Positions 56,452-64,000 of a stretch of 64,000 bases of DNA are shown here, piece by piece; position 1 is the first letter of the stretch, and each line of letters begins with the position of its first letter. The translations under genes and the position numbers were made by a program. The notes beneath the pieces are model-generated. The model was not told the DNA's origin, ran no database searches, and worked only from the letters and a program-made list of their open reading frames with translations. Origin of the DNA: Hyphomicrobium sp. (GTDB lineage Bacteria > Pseudomonadota > Alphaproteobacteria > Rhizobiales > Hyphomicrobiaceae); contig NZ_RXIZ01000009.1 in the NCBI RefSeq assembly GCF_003987855.1, positions 1 through 64,000 on the forward strand, written 5' to 3'.

Positions 56452-56491
56452 TGGTGGGCCCGCCAGGACTCGAACCTGGAACCAGACGGTT
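56452..56491. repeat. attR: Right attachment site inside the intact tRNA gene
   Basis: The 40 bases equal to 30861-30900. They form the 3' half of the tRNA, so integration left a complete tRNA gene here and the fragment at the left end. Confidence 0.95.
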
Positions 56492-56527
56492 ATGAGCCGT
56501 CAGCTCTAACCATTGAGCTACGGGCCC
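56452..56527 (-). tRNA. tRNA with CAT anticodon (tRNA-Ile2 or Met)
   Basis: The minus strand folds as a full cloverleaf: acceptor GGGCCCG/CGGGCCC with encoded CCA, D stem GCTC/GAGC, anticodon stem GACGG/CCGTC around CTCATAA, and T stem CCAGG/CCTGG with TTCGAGT. The CAT anticodon and GGGCCC acceptor match the Ile2 type, whose C34 is modified to lysidine by TilS, better than elongator Met. It is the insertion target of the island. Confidence 0.95.
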
Positions 56528-56619
56528 CTCGCGGTGCTTCTCTTATCAGATGTTTGCCGCGGGGACAGCCTCAACGACGCTTTTGTGGCAGGCAATCTGT
56601 CACTCCAATTCCTGGTCAA

Positions 56620-57381
56620 TCAACTCCGACCAGAAGCTCCACGTTTTTTGTAGAGTTCGTCGTAAGTCTTCCCGGTCGCCATCCGATAGGCGGTATTTCT
56701 GAGGCCGCGGAAATAGCGTTGCAGGCCGCGCCGGAGGGCCCATGCGGGGCGGGTCGGATCGCGAATGCTGTCGTGTACGATGACCGCATCGGGCGGAGCA
56801 TCGTGCAATTCCAGTCCGGCGAATCTAATCGGCAAAGTCCCCACCGAATAAGTTTCCGGGCTGTCGGACATCGCCTGGATCAGCATGTATTCGGCGGAAT
56901 TCCCCTTGCCCGCCCGGCGGCAGGCGGCCTCCCAGCCGGCGATGAATGCGTCCGACCCGATGTTGGGCCGAAGGAGGAGCACCCGCGTGGTGGGCTTCAG
57001 GGCTTGGCGGGAGCCCATGGAGGTTCCCTTGGTTCGCATGACCACGTCGCCGCGTGTTTGCAGGATGGCACCGATGTCGCCGCGTACGCGGCAATCAACG
57101 TCCATGAAGACCAAAGTTTCAGCTGGATGATCGAGGCGCGCCTGCGCGAGAACCGTAGGCTTCTGGCGAGTCTGTGAATACCAATCACCGTCGAGGAGGG
57201 GACGCGCGTAAAGGTGATGAGAGATGCGGTGCTCGACGAGGTTGTTCGCGAAGGCCCTGGCGGCAGCCTCGTAATTGGGAGTGAAAAAGCCGACTACCAA
57301 GAATTCCGAGCCGAACGACTGGCGAATGTCGGAACCTGTAGATGCGCTGTTGGCTTCGTCGCGAGCTTTCGTGTCGACCAT
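56620..57381 (-). CDS. Glycosyltransferase-like protein
   Basis: A 253-residue protein with a nucleotide-sugar-like N-terminal half and a DxD-type motif FMDVDCRVRGD, which in GT-A enzymes binds metal and sugar nucleotide. A later HDSIRDPTR may complete the site. The donor and acceptor are unknown. GGAA lies upstream of the ATG. First chromosomal gene after the tRNA, with the same orientation. Confidence 0.7.
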   Translation of the reverse strand: MVDTKARDEANSASTGSDIRQSFGSEFLVVGFFTPNYEAAARAFANNLVEHRISHHLYARPLLDGDWYSQTRQKPTVLAQARLDHPAETLVFMDVDCRVRGDIGAILQTRGDVVMRTKGTSMGSRQALKPTTRVLLLRPNIGSDAFIAGWEAACRRAGKGNSAEYMLIQAMSDSPETYSVGTLPIRFAGLELHDAPPDAVIVHDSIRDPTRPAWALRRGLQRYFRGLRNTAYRMATGKTYDELYKKRGASGRS

Positions 57382-57577
57382 TCTCTTTTCCGGCGCAGCA
57401 TGAATGCGTCGAACGCCCAAGCGAGCAAAACGCGGCTCAAGCTATAGCAGGAGATACCGCCGTCGCAAGGCGCGCACCGAGGGGACAGGCGCGCCATTCA
57501 TGCCCTGGACAGTATTCTGCCCTCTTTTGTCCTCGAAGCGACTATAGCGACCAAGGGGAAAATGTCGGAGATACTTG

Positions 57578-58309
57578 ATGCTTAGCGCCCTGCGTTCCCG
57601 CCGCCTCCCTTCAGCACTTCAACTTGGCTGCATAACGGCGTTGCTCATGACGCCAGCAAGCCTTTTGCACGCGGAGGATAAGCCGATGGAACGAACAATC
57701 ACGGTTTCCGCGACGGGAACGGCGGAGGCCGAGCCTGACCGCGCGCGCATCACCTCCGGCGTATCGACGGAGGCTGCCACGGCCCGCGAAGCGCTGACCA
57801 AGAACAGTGAGACGATGACGACGATCATCACGGAATTGAAGTCGAAGGGCATCGATCCGAAAGACATCCAGACCGCCTCGTTCAACGTCGAACCGGTCAT
57901 GGATTATTCGAAGGAAGGCCAACCGCCGAAGGTGCGCGGCTATCGCGTCAGCAATCAGGTGGTGGTGCTCGTGCGCAAGCTTGGGCAGCTCGGCGATATT
58001 CTGGACAATGTCGTGAGCGCCGGCGCCAATCAAATACAAGGCCTTGCCTTCGAAGTGTCGAAGGAAGATGCGCTAAAGGACGATGCCCGCAAAGAAGCGG
58101 TGGCGAACGCACAGCGCCGGGCCAAGCTTTTGGCCGCTGCGGCAGGTACCGATGTCGGCGAGGTTCTCCAGATATCGGAGGAAACGAGTTCAAGCGGCCC
58201 GGTGATGTACGCGCCGCGTCTCGCAAAAGCCGCTGCTTCATCGGTTCCGATCGAGACCGGCACAAGCACGCTCGAAGCGCGCGTGACGATCACCTGGGCG
58301 CTGAAGTAG
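57578..58309 (+). CDS. SIMPL-domain (DUF541) periplasmic protein
   Basis: A 243-residue exported protein (signal to about residue 32, ending LHA) of the SIMPL/DUF541 family, beginning RTITVSATGTAEAEPDRARIT and containing VRGYRVSNQVVV. Family members are linked to oxidative stress tolerance and some bind signalling proteins; the role is not certain here. GGAG lies eight bases before the ATG. It faces the nitrilase gene. Confidence 0.9.
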   Translation: MLSALRSRRLPSALQLGCITALLMTPASLLHAEDKPMERTITVSATGTAEAEPDRARITSGVSTEAATAREALTKNSETMTTIITELKSKGIDPKDIQTASFNVEPVMDYSKEGQPPKVRGYRVSNQVVVLVRKLGQLGDILDNVVSAGANQIQGLAFEVSKEDALKDDARKEAVANAQRRAKLLAAAAGTDVGEVLQISEETSSSGPVMYAPRLAKAAASSVPIETGTSTLEARVTITWALK

Positions 58310-58321
58310 TACCTTTGGTCT

Positions 58322-59227
58322 CTAGGAAAGCCGGACGACTTCGACGGCGACCTTCGGCGTTGGAGCCCCTGGCTGGATCGACCAATCGCCGAAATTGTGC
58401 ATCTCGCCGGTCTCGCGCACGCGCCGTAGCCGCGCAATGTCGATCTCTGCGGTCACCCATTCCGCGGCATTAAGTGTTCCTTGGGCCAGCACGCCGGTGT
58501 CGGAGACACCGTTCTCGGACGGGACGTAAATTCCGGCGGCTCCGGCGTTGAAGTCGACGGCGGGCGACCACGGTGCGTCGCCCACGATCGGGCTTTGCAC
58601 GGAAGCAATCGTATTTTCCAGCGCGCGGGCCATCGAGCCCGTGCGAACGCGGTGATAGCCGGAAACGCGCTCCGTGCATGAGGGCACAAGCAAGACCTCT
58701 GCACCTGCTTCAGCCATGGCGCGCGCGATGAGTGGGAACTCGCTGTCGTAGCAGATCGCAATGCCGAACGCGCCGATCGCCGTCTCGAAGACGCGCACCT
58801 CTTTGCCTGCGGTCACGCCCCAGGAGTGCTCGAACGGAGTCATGATCAGCTTCTCTTGAACGCCGACAGTCTCGTTCGGGGTGACAAGCTGAGCTGAATT
58901 GACGAAGCGCCCATCTGCCTTCTTCTCGGGACCGGAGCCGACGAGAATATGCACCTTGTGCTTTTTCGCGAGTTCGACGTGGAATTGAACTCGTTGATCC
59001 TTGATCTCCGCGACCTTGGTGAGCGTCGCCTGCAGATCACCGTATACTTCGGGGCCAAAGCATGCCGCCTGCTCGATGGCAGCGTACTCGGGGAACACGA
59101 GAAGCTCTGCGCCGGTCGCCGCGCCATTCTTGACCCAAAGCGCAATCTTCTCCTCCCACTCGGCAAGCGTTTTGGGCTGACCGATCGGGTATTGAGAGCT
59201 TGCGACCTTGAGTGCCTTGTGATGCAT
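58322..59227 (-). CDS. Carbon-nitrogen hydrolase (nitrilase superfamily)
   Basis: A 301-residue amidase-type enzyme with the Glu-Lys-Cys triad: Glu in LLVFPEYAA, Lys in QEKLIMTPFE and Cys in IAICYDSEFP. It hydrolyses a C-N bond in an unknown amide or omega-amidase substrate. Its start overlaps the GNAT stop by one base (TGATG), so the two are co-translated. In some bacteria these two domains are fused in one protein, which supports a shared pathway. Confidence 0.92.
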   Translation of the reverse strand: MHHKALKVASSQYPIGQPKTLAEWEEKIALWVKNGAATGAELLVFPEYAAIEQAACFGPEVYGDLQATLTKVAEIKDQRVQFHVELAKKHKVHILVGSGPEKKADGRFVNSAQLVTPNETVGVQEKLIMTPFEHSWGVTAGKEVRVFETAIGAFGIAICYDSEFPLIARAMAEAGAEVLLVPSCTERVSGYHRVRTGSMARALENTIASVQSPIVGDAPWSPAVDFNAGAAGIYVPSENGVSDTGVLAQGTLNAAEWVTAEIDIARLRRVRETGEMHNFGDWSIQPGAPTPKVAVEVVRLS

Positions 59228-59835
59228 CAGAGCTTCTTCATCCAGAACTGCATTTGATGGGTCGTCTCGCCTGGCTGATCAACATCCTGCCAATCATACG
59301 TGGCGACCAGCCCTTCCACTGGCTCGTAGCCCCGCTTTCTCCAGAACGGATCAAGTGGGGCATAATCTTTAGGTTTCAACGGGTGATCGTCTGGCCGCAC
59401 GACACGGCAGAACGTGGAGTGGGTGAAGCCGCCGAGCTTCTTTGCTTGGGCCTCGCGCCCGTCGAAGAAGGCGTGACCCAGACCGTGGCCGCGATGGCTT
59501 TTCAGCAGAACGCTTTCGCCGCAGTAGAAGATCTTCGAGATATCGTAGCCGGCCTTCTTGAATGGCTCTCCGAACTCATCGGCGTGCTCGATCATAGGAG
59601 CACCGGTCGACGCGCCTACCATTTGGTCGCCATCGTAAGCACAAACCACGACGGCGCCTTTGGCTTTGGCGAACTTCTCCAGGTACTTCTCTTCGTATTC
59701 CAGCGTGCCTTGGTAGAGATAAGGCCAGTCGCGAAACACGATGATCCGAAGCCGGCTGAGATCGGGAAGGACGGAAAGAATATCCGCTCCCGTTACCGAT
59801 TTGACTTCGAGCTTCTTCTTTTCTTCGGCCGCCAT
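59227..59835 (-). CDS. GNAT-family acetyltransferase coupled to the nitrilase
   Basis: A 202-residue acetyltransferase. The acetyl-CoA loop is LLKSHRGHGLGHAFFDGRE (about residue 110) and FWRKRGYEPV is the C-terminal motif. The substrate is unknown; it may acylate a product or substrate of the neighbouring hydrolase. It lies 11 bases after the NTF2-like gene. Confidence 0.87.
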   Translation of the reverse strand: MAAEEKKKLEVKSVTGADILSVLPDLSRLRIIVFRDWPYLYQGTLEYEEKYLEKFAKAKGAVVVCAYDGDQMVGASTGAPMIEHADEFGEPFKKAGYDISKIFYCGESVLLKSHRGHGLGHAFFDGREAQAKKLGGFTHSTFCRVVRPDDHPLKPKDYAPLDPFWRKRGYEPVEGLVATYDWQDVDQPGETTHQMQFWMKKL

Positions 59836-59846
59836 GCTTCGTTCCC

Positions 59847-60278
59847 TCAGCCAGCGACTTGAGCGATCCAGTCGGTGAGATTGTAATAGGTCGTCACCCG
59901 GGCGATCTTGCCATCGCGAATTGCGAAGAACGTTCCGGCGGGCAGCACGTACTTTTGGCCAACGGCGTCAGGCAGCCCTTCCTCGGTGTTCTTGTAGGTG
60001 CCGTGCACGTTGAATTCGGCCGATGCACGTGTGGCATCCTTAGATACCATAACGACGATGTCTTTAAGCTCTTCCTTGTAATTGTGGGTCATGCGCGCAT
60101 TGAAGGCGCGAAATTTCTCGATGCCCTGACGGCGCTCGCCCTGGTTAACGTCGTGGATGACGTCATCGGTCAGGTAATTGAGCATCGCGTCGGTGTCGCC
60201 GCGATTGAAGGCGGCGTAGTAGTCGCGAATGAGGGCTGCCGTTGCTGAGCGGGCTTCGGATTCGGAATTGTCGGACAT
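59847..60278 (-). CDS. NTF2/ketosteroid-isomerase-like protein
   Basis: A 143-residue protein of the NTF2-like superfamily (LIRDYYAAFNRGDTDAMLNYLTDDVIHDVNQG core) with KIARVTTYYNLTDWIAQV at the end, as in ketosteroid-isomerase-related proteins. First gene of a three-gene operon with the GNAT and nitrilase genes. The reaction is unknown. GGAG is upstream of the ATG. Confidence 0.85.
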   Translation of the reverse strand: MSDNSESEARSATAALIRDYYAAFNRGDTDAMLNYLTDDVIHDVNQGERRQGIEKFRAFNARMTHNYKEELKDIVVMVSKDATRASAEFNVHGTYKNTEEGLPDAVGQKYVLPAGTFFAIRDGKIARVTTYYNLTDWIAQVAG

Positions 60279-60407
60279 CAGGAGTTTCTCCGGTCGGCTT
60301 TTTTGCGATTCGATCTTGGGGGGTCTTAGCAGGTCGGCTCCCACCCTTCCATGCGCAAGGATGCTGGGGTAAACGCGACATTTCACCTTCCATTTGGGGG
60401 CTAGGTC

Positions 60408-61028
60408 ATGGCGCGCGTACAGGAGCTTTTCGTCACCCAGATTTACCGTGAGGAGCTCGCGCGAGGTGCGACGTCTCAGCTGGTATCCGAACTGCTAACT
60501 GCGGCGGAGGAGATATCCGGTGCCGACCGGGCGGGACAAAATTGGTCTAAAGCCAATGATTATCCTGGATATACATCTTATGCCTCGCTGAACGATCTGC
60601 CCGTCCGAGATCCGACTTTCGCTGACCTCGTCGCTGTTCTGGACCGGCACGTCGCGGGCTTCGCTCGCACGCTTGAGTTCGATCTCGATGGGCGAGCGCT
60701 GGTTCTCGACAGTCTTTGGATCAATGTTCTGAAGCCAGGCGGTCACCATAGCGCGCATATCCACCCGCACTCGGTAATCAGCGGCACGCTGTACCTTGCC
60801 GTTCCCAAAGATGCGAGCGCGATCAAATATGAAGATCCCAGACTGCCCATGCTGATGGCCGCGCCACCGCGTAAGTCCACAGCGAAGGATAAGAACAAGA
60901 CCTTTGTTTCGGTGGCGCCGTCGCCAGGTACGCTCCTTCTTTGGGAAAGCTGGCTCCGGCATGAAGTGCCGATCAATCACGCCAAAGCCGAACGCGTTTC
61001 GGTAAGTTTCAATTATCGCCTTGAGTAG
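60408..61028 (+). CDS. TIGR02466-family protein, 2OG-Fe(II) oxygenase-like
   Basis: A 206-residue protein with the double-stranded beta-helix metal motif around HHSAHIHPHSVISGTLYL and a second site RHEVPINHAKAERVSVSFNYRL, in the arrangement of iron(II) and 2-oxoglutarate oxygenases. It probably hydroxylates an unknown substrate. It is divergent from the NTF2-like operon and convergent with the next gene. Confidence 0.87.
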   Translation: MARVQELFVTQIYREELARGATSQLVSELLTAAEEISGADRAGQNWSKANDYPGYTSYASLNDLPVRDPTFADLVAVLDRHVAGFARTLEFDLDGRALVLDSLWINVLKPGGHHSAHIHPHSVISGTLYLAVPKDASAIKYEDPRLPMLMAAPPRKSTAKDKNKTFVSVAPSPGTLLLWESWLRHEVPINHAKAERVSVSFNYRLE

Positions 61029-61034
61029 CCCGGC

Positions 61035-61610
61035 TCAGTCCGCCGTGCCGTCTTGAGGAAGCGGCACGTCGAAGCCGTTCAGGACCACCGAGACGGTACA
61101 ATAGAGGCCGACCAAATAGATGAACTCGGCCGCTCCGTCTTCGCCGAACGCGGCGACTGCACGTTTGTATGTCAACGCGGGGAGTGTGCTTCCCGTCACT
61201 AGGCTCGAAGCAAGGTCGTAGGCGACTGCTTCTTCACTCGTCAAATCGGTCGGCCGATTGCCGGAGATGATTGTGGTGATCTTGTCGTCCGGCAGGCCGC
61301 GGAGCTCTGCGATAAGGACGTGAGCATATAACTCGTACGCTGCGTGGAACTTCGTGCCCGTCACGAGAATGGCGATCTCGCGGACGGTGCGCGGCAGCTT
61401 CGGCGACGATGACATCGCCTTCGTGTATTCCCAAACGGGGCCACCAAATTTCGGAAAGCGAAGCCAAGGGTTCCAAGGGCCGATCAGCTGGCCATTCTCG
61501 TTGATGGCAGTGAAGCCTTTGAAGTTGGCCTCGATGCCCTTTTTCATATCGTCGTAGAGAGACTTCTGTTCGGGTGTCAGCGTGTCGGTTGGGATGAGGG
61601 GGAGGCGCAT
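61035..61610 (-). CDS. Carboxymuconolactone decarboxylase/AhpD-like family protein
   Basis: A 191-residue protein of the AhpD/CMD fold (PRTVREIAILVTGTKFHAAYELYAH, core REIAILVTGTKFHAAYE). The usual peroxidase CxxC is absent, so a true alkylhydroperoxidase role is unlikely. The ATG used has GGAG seven bases upstream, and in-frame ATG codons upstream are weaker. Confidence 0.85.
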   Translation of the reverse strand: MRLPLIPTDTLTPEQKSLYDDMKKGIEANFKGFTAINENGQLIGPWNPWLRFPKFGGPVWEYTKAMSSSPKLPRTVREIAILVTGTKFHAAYELYAHVLIAELRGLPDDKITTIISGNRPTDLTSEEAVAYDLASSLVTGSTLPALTYKRAVAAFGEDGAAEFIYLVGLYCTVSVVLNGFDVPLPQDGTAD

Positions 61611-61688
61611 GAAAAACTCCATTTGAAGGCGACGGCAGCAAGCGCAGTGTGCGAGTAGCTGTGTTTCACGCTCATGCAAAAGAAGGCG

Positions 61689-62108
61689 TTAATCGCCGAT
61701 GACGTGCACGATCACTTCGCGCGTATGGGGTCGAGCACGATGCTCAAAAAGGTAAATGCCTTGCCAGGTTCCGAGCATCAGCCGTCCGTTGGCGATGGGG
61801 ATCGTCAGCGTCGATTGCGTCAGTGCGCTTTTGACGTGAGCAGGCATGTCATCTGGCCCTTCGGCGCGATGGACGAATAGCGGATCGCCGTCCGGTACCA
61901 AACGCTTGAAGAATGCGATCAGGTCCCGCTGCACGTCGGAATCCGCGTTCTCTTGGATCAGCAGCGATGCCGAGGTGTGGCGGCAGAAAATGTGGACCAA
62001 GCCCACTTCGATTTCAGAATTCCCAACGATTTGGACGACATCGAGAGTGAACTCGCTGAGACCCTGGCCCCGGGTCTCTATCGTCAACGTTTGCTGGTGT
62101 TGTCGCAT
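61689..62108 (-). CDS. yjbQ: YjbQ family protein (UPF0047)
   Basis: A 139-residue protein of the YjbQ family, known for weak thiamin phosphate synthase activity in vitro. It has the conserved HIFCRHTSASLLIQENADSDV and LGTWQGIYLFEHR segments. The role in vivo is unclear. It is divergent from the GreA/GreB-type gene with 37 bases between them. Confidence 0.92.
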   Translation of the reverse strand: MRQHQQTLTIETRGQGLSEFTLDVVQIVGNSEIEVGLVHIFCRHTSASLLIQENADSDVQRDLIAFFKRLVPDGDPLFVHRAEGPDDMPAHVKSALTQSTLTIPIANGRLMLGTWQGIYLFEHRARPHTREVIVHVIGD

Positions 62109-62145
62109 TCTGGTACCGGCCCTGGAAAATGCTTATATTGGCTCG

Positions 62146-62604
62146 ATGAGCAGAGCATTTGTGAGAGAATCCGACGCCGTGGAAGAGCTTCCCGAGAAGC
62201 TCGTCTCGGAACATCGGAACTTGGTGACGCCGGAAGGCTTAGCCCTGATCGAGGCCGAGGTCGAACGTCTTCAGGACGAGCTTGCGGCGGGTCAGCGTTC
62301 GGGCGACCGAGACGCAATCCAGCGCACCTCGCGAGATTTGCGCTATTGGACTCAACGGCTGACGACCGCGGAAGTTCAGGCCGCGCCCTCCAACGCCTCC
62401 GTCGTCTCGTTCGGTTCGACTGTCACGCTGGAACGCGACGATGGCCGTGTGCAGACCTTCCGCATCGTCGGCGAGGACGAATCCGATCCCGCCAAGGGAA
62501 GGATCTCGTACGTCTCGCCACTCGCCCAGGCGCTAATGGAAAAGAGCGTGGGTGATACGGTGACCGCCGGCGCTGGCGAGGCGGAAATCATCACAATCGA
62601 ATAG
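62146..62604 (+). CDS. GreA/GreB-type transcription elongation factor
   Basis: A 152-residue factor with an N-terminal coiled coil (TPEGLALIEAEVERLQDELAAGQ core) that enters the RNA polymerase secondary channel and a C-terminal FKBP-like domain (GSTVTLERDDGRVQTFRIVGEDESD core, then GDTVTAGAGEAEIITIE). It rescues backtracked polymerase by cleaving the transcript 3' end. The start ATG before SRAFVRESD is chosen; the longer frame upstream overlaps yjbQ. Confidence 0.88.
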   Translation: MSRAFVRESDAVEELPEKLVSEHRNLVTPEGLALIEAEVERLQDELAAGQRSGDRDAIQRTSRDLRYWTQRLTTAEVQAAPSNASVVSFGSTVTLERDDGRVQTFRIVGEDESDPAKGRISYVSPLAQALMEKSVGDTVTAGAGEAEIITIE

Positions 62605-62614
62605 TGGCAGCCGG

Positions 62615-63106
62615 CTAGTCGCTGGTTGACGCCGGCATGAGCTTCCGCATGGCCTGTTCGATCTCGGGAACGCTCATGTCACGCAGATGCGTTGCGATAG
62701 ACCATTTGTGGCCGAATGGATCCTCGATGATGCCGTACCGGTCGCCCCAGAACATGTCTTCGACAGGCATTCGGAGTAGCGCGCCAGCTTTTACGGCACG
62801 CTCGACGAACGCGTCGACATCGGAAACGTAGAGGTGGATGGTCACGGGGCTGCCGCCGAGAGTGAGGGGCGAAACGGCGCCCCACTCGGGCAATTCATCG
62901 ACAAGCATCACGCTGGCGCTCCCGATCTTGATGGCCGCGTGCATGAGCTTGCCGTTTGCTCCGGCGAGCCGCATCGACTCGGTCGCACCGAAAGCATTTT
63001 TGTAGAACTCAATGGCGTCCGCTGCACTTGCGCACACGAGGTGAGGCGTGACGGGTTGGCAGTCCTCCCTGCGGATGCCTCCCGGCTCTTCTTGAATTTG
63101 GGACAT
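62615..63106 (-). CDS. VOC family (glyoxalase-like) protein
   Basis: A 163-residue vicinal-oxygen-chelate protein resembling PhnB-type members (TPHLVCASAADAIEFYKNAFGA, FGHKWSIATHLRDMS). The metal-binding residues are partly conserved; the substrate is unknown. The start has GGAGGAG upstream of the ATG. It is convergent with the Gre-type gene. Confidence 0.88.
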   Translation of the reverse strand: MSQIQEEPGGIRREDCQPVTPHLVCASAADAIEFYKNAFGATESMRLAGANGKLMHAAIKIGSASVMLVDELPEWGAVSPLTLGGSPVTIHLYVSDVDAFVERAVKAGALLRMPVEDMFWGDRYGIIEDPFGHKWSIATHLRDMSVPEIEQAMRKLMPASTSD

Positions 63107-63221
63107 TTCGCTCCTCCAGAATTTGGCGTTATTTTTAGGGAGGCGCAACGGCGCGATCCCGCCAGGGATCATTCAGGCAAATAACGGCCCATTGAAGAAC
63201 GCGATCGTTCGAAGGTATCGC

Positions 63222-63959
63222 TTAGGAGGCGGGGTTGAGGCCGAGAGTAATCTCGGAATAATCTGATATCTCGCGAAAATCCGGCGTGCTCGGCGTACGA
63301 TCTTTGAGCACGTGCACGGTGGCTAGTCCCGCATCGCGGGCCGCCTCCAACTCCTTCACATTATCGGACATGAAAACGATCTCTTGAGGCCTGCGCCCGA
63401 TCTGATCGGCGATGCGTTGGTATGAGGCCAGATCCGTTTTGGGTCCGATTTCCGTGTCGAAATAATCCTCGAATAGGCTTCGCAGGTTGCCCTCTTCCGT
63501 GAACTCGAAGAAGAGATGCTGAGCCTGCACCGACCCAGACGAGTAAATGTAGAGAGGGAATCCATCCACGTGCCACCGTCTAAAGGCGGCTAGCGCGTCT
63601 GGGAAAATGGGACTGACAAAAGCGCCAGAGCGGTAGCCGCTGTCCCAAATCATGCCCTGCAGTTTCTTCAAGGGAGGGGCTTTGACGTCATTTGCCTGCC
63701 AAGCTTCGATAGCGGCGATGGCATCGGGCGCGCCCGACAGATCGCGAGCCTGAGCGAGAATATCGCGGACTGCGGGATCCGAAGCGTTCGCCGACAGGTA
63801 ATCCCTCAACTTCGCTTTCGCGTACGGAAACAGCACGTCCTGAACGAAGCTGATTGGACTGAGCGTCCCTTCGATATCAAGGAGAACCGCTGCCACATTG
63901 ATGCGCAGCGGTGCGCGCTCAAGGGTGGGCTGCAGTGCTTGGGTGGCTTCGGCGCTCAC
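63222..63959 (-). CDS. mtnC: Enolase-phosphatase E1 of methionine salvage
   Basis: A 245-residue HAD-family enzyme that converts 2,3-diketo-5-methylthiopentyl-1-phosphate to the acireductone. The HAD motif I is VLLDIEGTLSP (catalytic Asp with the MtnC-type Glu), motif II YIYSSGSVQAQ, and motif III includes FMSDNVKELEAARDAG. The start is GTG, one base after the upstream gene's stop. Its 5' neighbour is cut by the window edge. Confidence 0.95.
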   Translation of the reverse strand: MSAEATQALQPTLERAPLRINVAAVLLDIEGTLSPISFVQDVLFPYAKAKLRDYLSANASDPAVRDILAQARDLSGAPDAIAAIEAWQANDVKAPPLKKLQGMIWDSGYRSGAFVSPIFPDALAAFRRWHVDGFPLYIYSSGSVQAQHLFFEFTEEGNLRSLFEDYFDTEIGPKTDLASYQRIADQIGRRPQEIVFMSDNVKELEAARDAGLATVHVLKDRTPSTPDFREISDYSEITLGLNPAS

Positions 63960-63960
63960 G

Positions 63961-64000
63961 TCAGGCGGCTTCGAAAGTCGGCACAGTCTCAGCTATGGCA
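63961..64000 (-). CDS. C-terminal end of a gene upstream of mtnC, perhaps mtnD
   Basis: Only AIAETVPTFEAA and a stop are visible. In several bacteria mtnD (acireductone dioxygenase) or mtnB precedes mtnC, so mtnD is plausible. The residues alone cannot decide. Confidence 0.4.
   Translation of the reverse strand, partial: AIAETVPTFEAA

Larger units (their letters stand above)
30861..56491. mobile_element. 25.6 kb integrative genomic island in a CAT-anticodon tRNA gene
   Basis: Bounded by a 40 bp exact direct repeat, with a P4-type integrase beside the left end and an intact tRNA at the right. Contents in order: integrase, AlpA-like regulator, iteron-bearing initiator, helicase-like ATPase, light/redox-type kinases, copper efflux operon, second recombinase, NACHT-nuclease protein, restriction relic, nuclease-like protein, membrane protein. 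No conjugation or capsid genes are seen, so transfer would rely on a helper. The presence of replication genes suggests an excised, self-replicating phase. Confidence 0.93.

Noticed and set aside
61035-61610. Alkylhydroperoxidase AhpD
   Set aside because: The CxxC redox pair required for that activity is not present.

Overview
The window looks like a chromosomal segment of a methylotrophic alphaproteobacterium of the Hyphomicrobium type (Hyphomicrobiales). The pointers are a complete pqqABCDE operon beside a small c-type cytochrome, a soxYZ pair with a flavocytochrome c sulfide dehydrogenase-like flavoprotein, alphaproteobacterial HWE/LOV kinases, and GC-rich dense gene packing. The species call is inference from gene content; no ribosomal RNA is present.

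Layout. 1-5 kb: end of an unknown gene, folK, a perfect bidirectional terminator, a cytochrome c, then the PQQ cofactor operon on the minus strand. 5-12 kb: cysJI for assimilatory sulfite reduction, an NTF2-like gene, and an acetyltransferase overlapping a citramalate synthase. 11.6-16 kb: a MoaD/ThiS-like protein paired with a BNR beta-propeller, soxYZ, and a Tat-exported sulfide dehydrogenase flavoprotein. 16-24 kb: a fatty-acid beta-oxidation block (fadE, fadB-like, fadI-like, facing fadD and a MerR regulator) with a perfect palindromic operator ahead of fadE. 24.5-31 kb: an ACP plus ketoacyl synthase pair, a cyclophilin-like protein, an FMN lactate-type dehydrogenase, a cation/proton antiporter, a HugZ-like protein and a low-molecular-weight phosphatase.

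30,861-56,491 is a 25.6 kb integrative element. Its ends are an exact 40 bp direct repeat: the 3' half of a CAT-anticodon tRNA at the left and the intact tRNA gene at the right. It carries a P4-type integrase beside the left end, an AlpA-like regulator, and a lambda-O-like initiator gene with six internal iterons followed by a Twinkle/DnaB-like ATPase. After these come a GAF-PAS kinase, a LOV-domain blue-light kinase and a single-domain response regulator. An HME-RND copper/silver-type efflux operon follows, then an XRE regulator beside a second tyrosine recombinase. The last part looks like a defence segment: a 1323-residue NACHT-like NTPase with a C-terminal PD-(D/E)xK nuclease, a relic of a type I restriction specificity subunit, a second nuclease-like protein, and a membrane protein with a DNA-binding-like tail.

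56.5-64 kb returns to housekeeping and accessory chromosome: a glycosyltransferase-like protein, a SIMPL protein, a nitrilase/GNAT/NTF2 operon, a 2OG-oxygenase family protein, a carboxymuconolactone decarboxylase family protein, YjbQ, a GreA/GreB-type factor, a VOC protein, and mtnC of methionine salvage.

The strongest candidate for an undescribed system is the element's defence segment (about 49.4-54.7 kb). The best-supported mechanistic inference is the intragenic iteron origin at 33.94-34.09 kb, because its last repeat breaks reading-frame phase.
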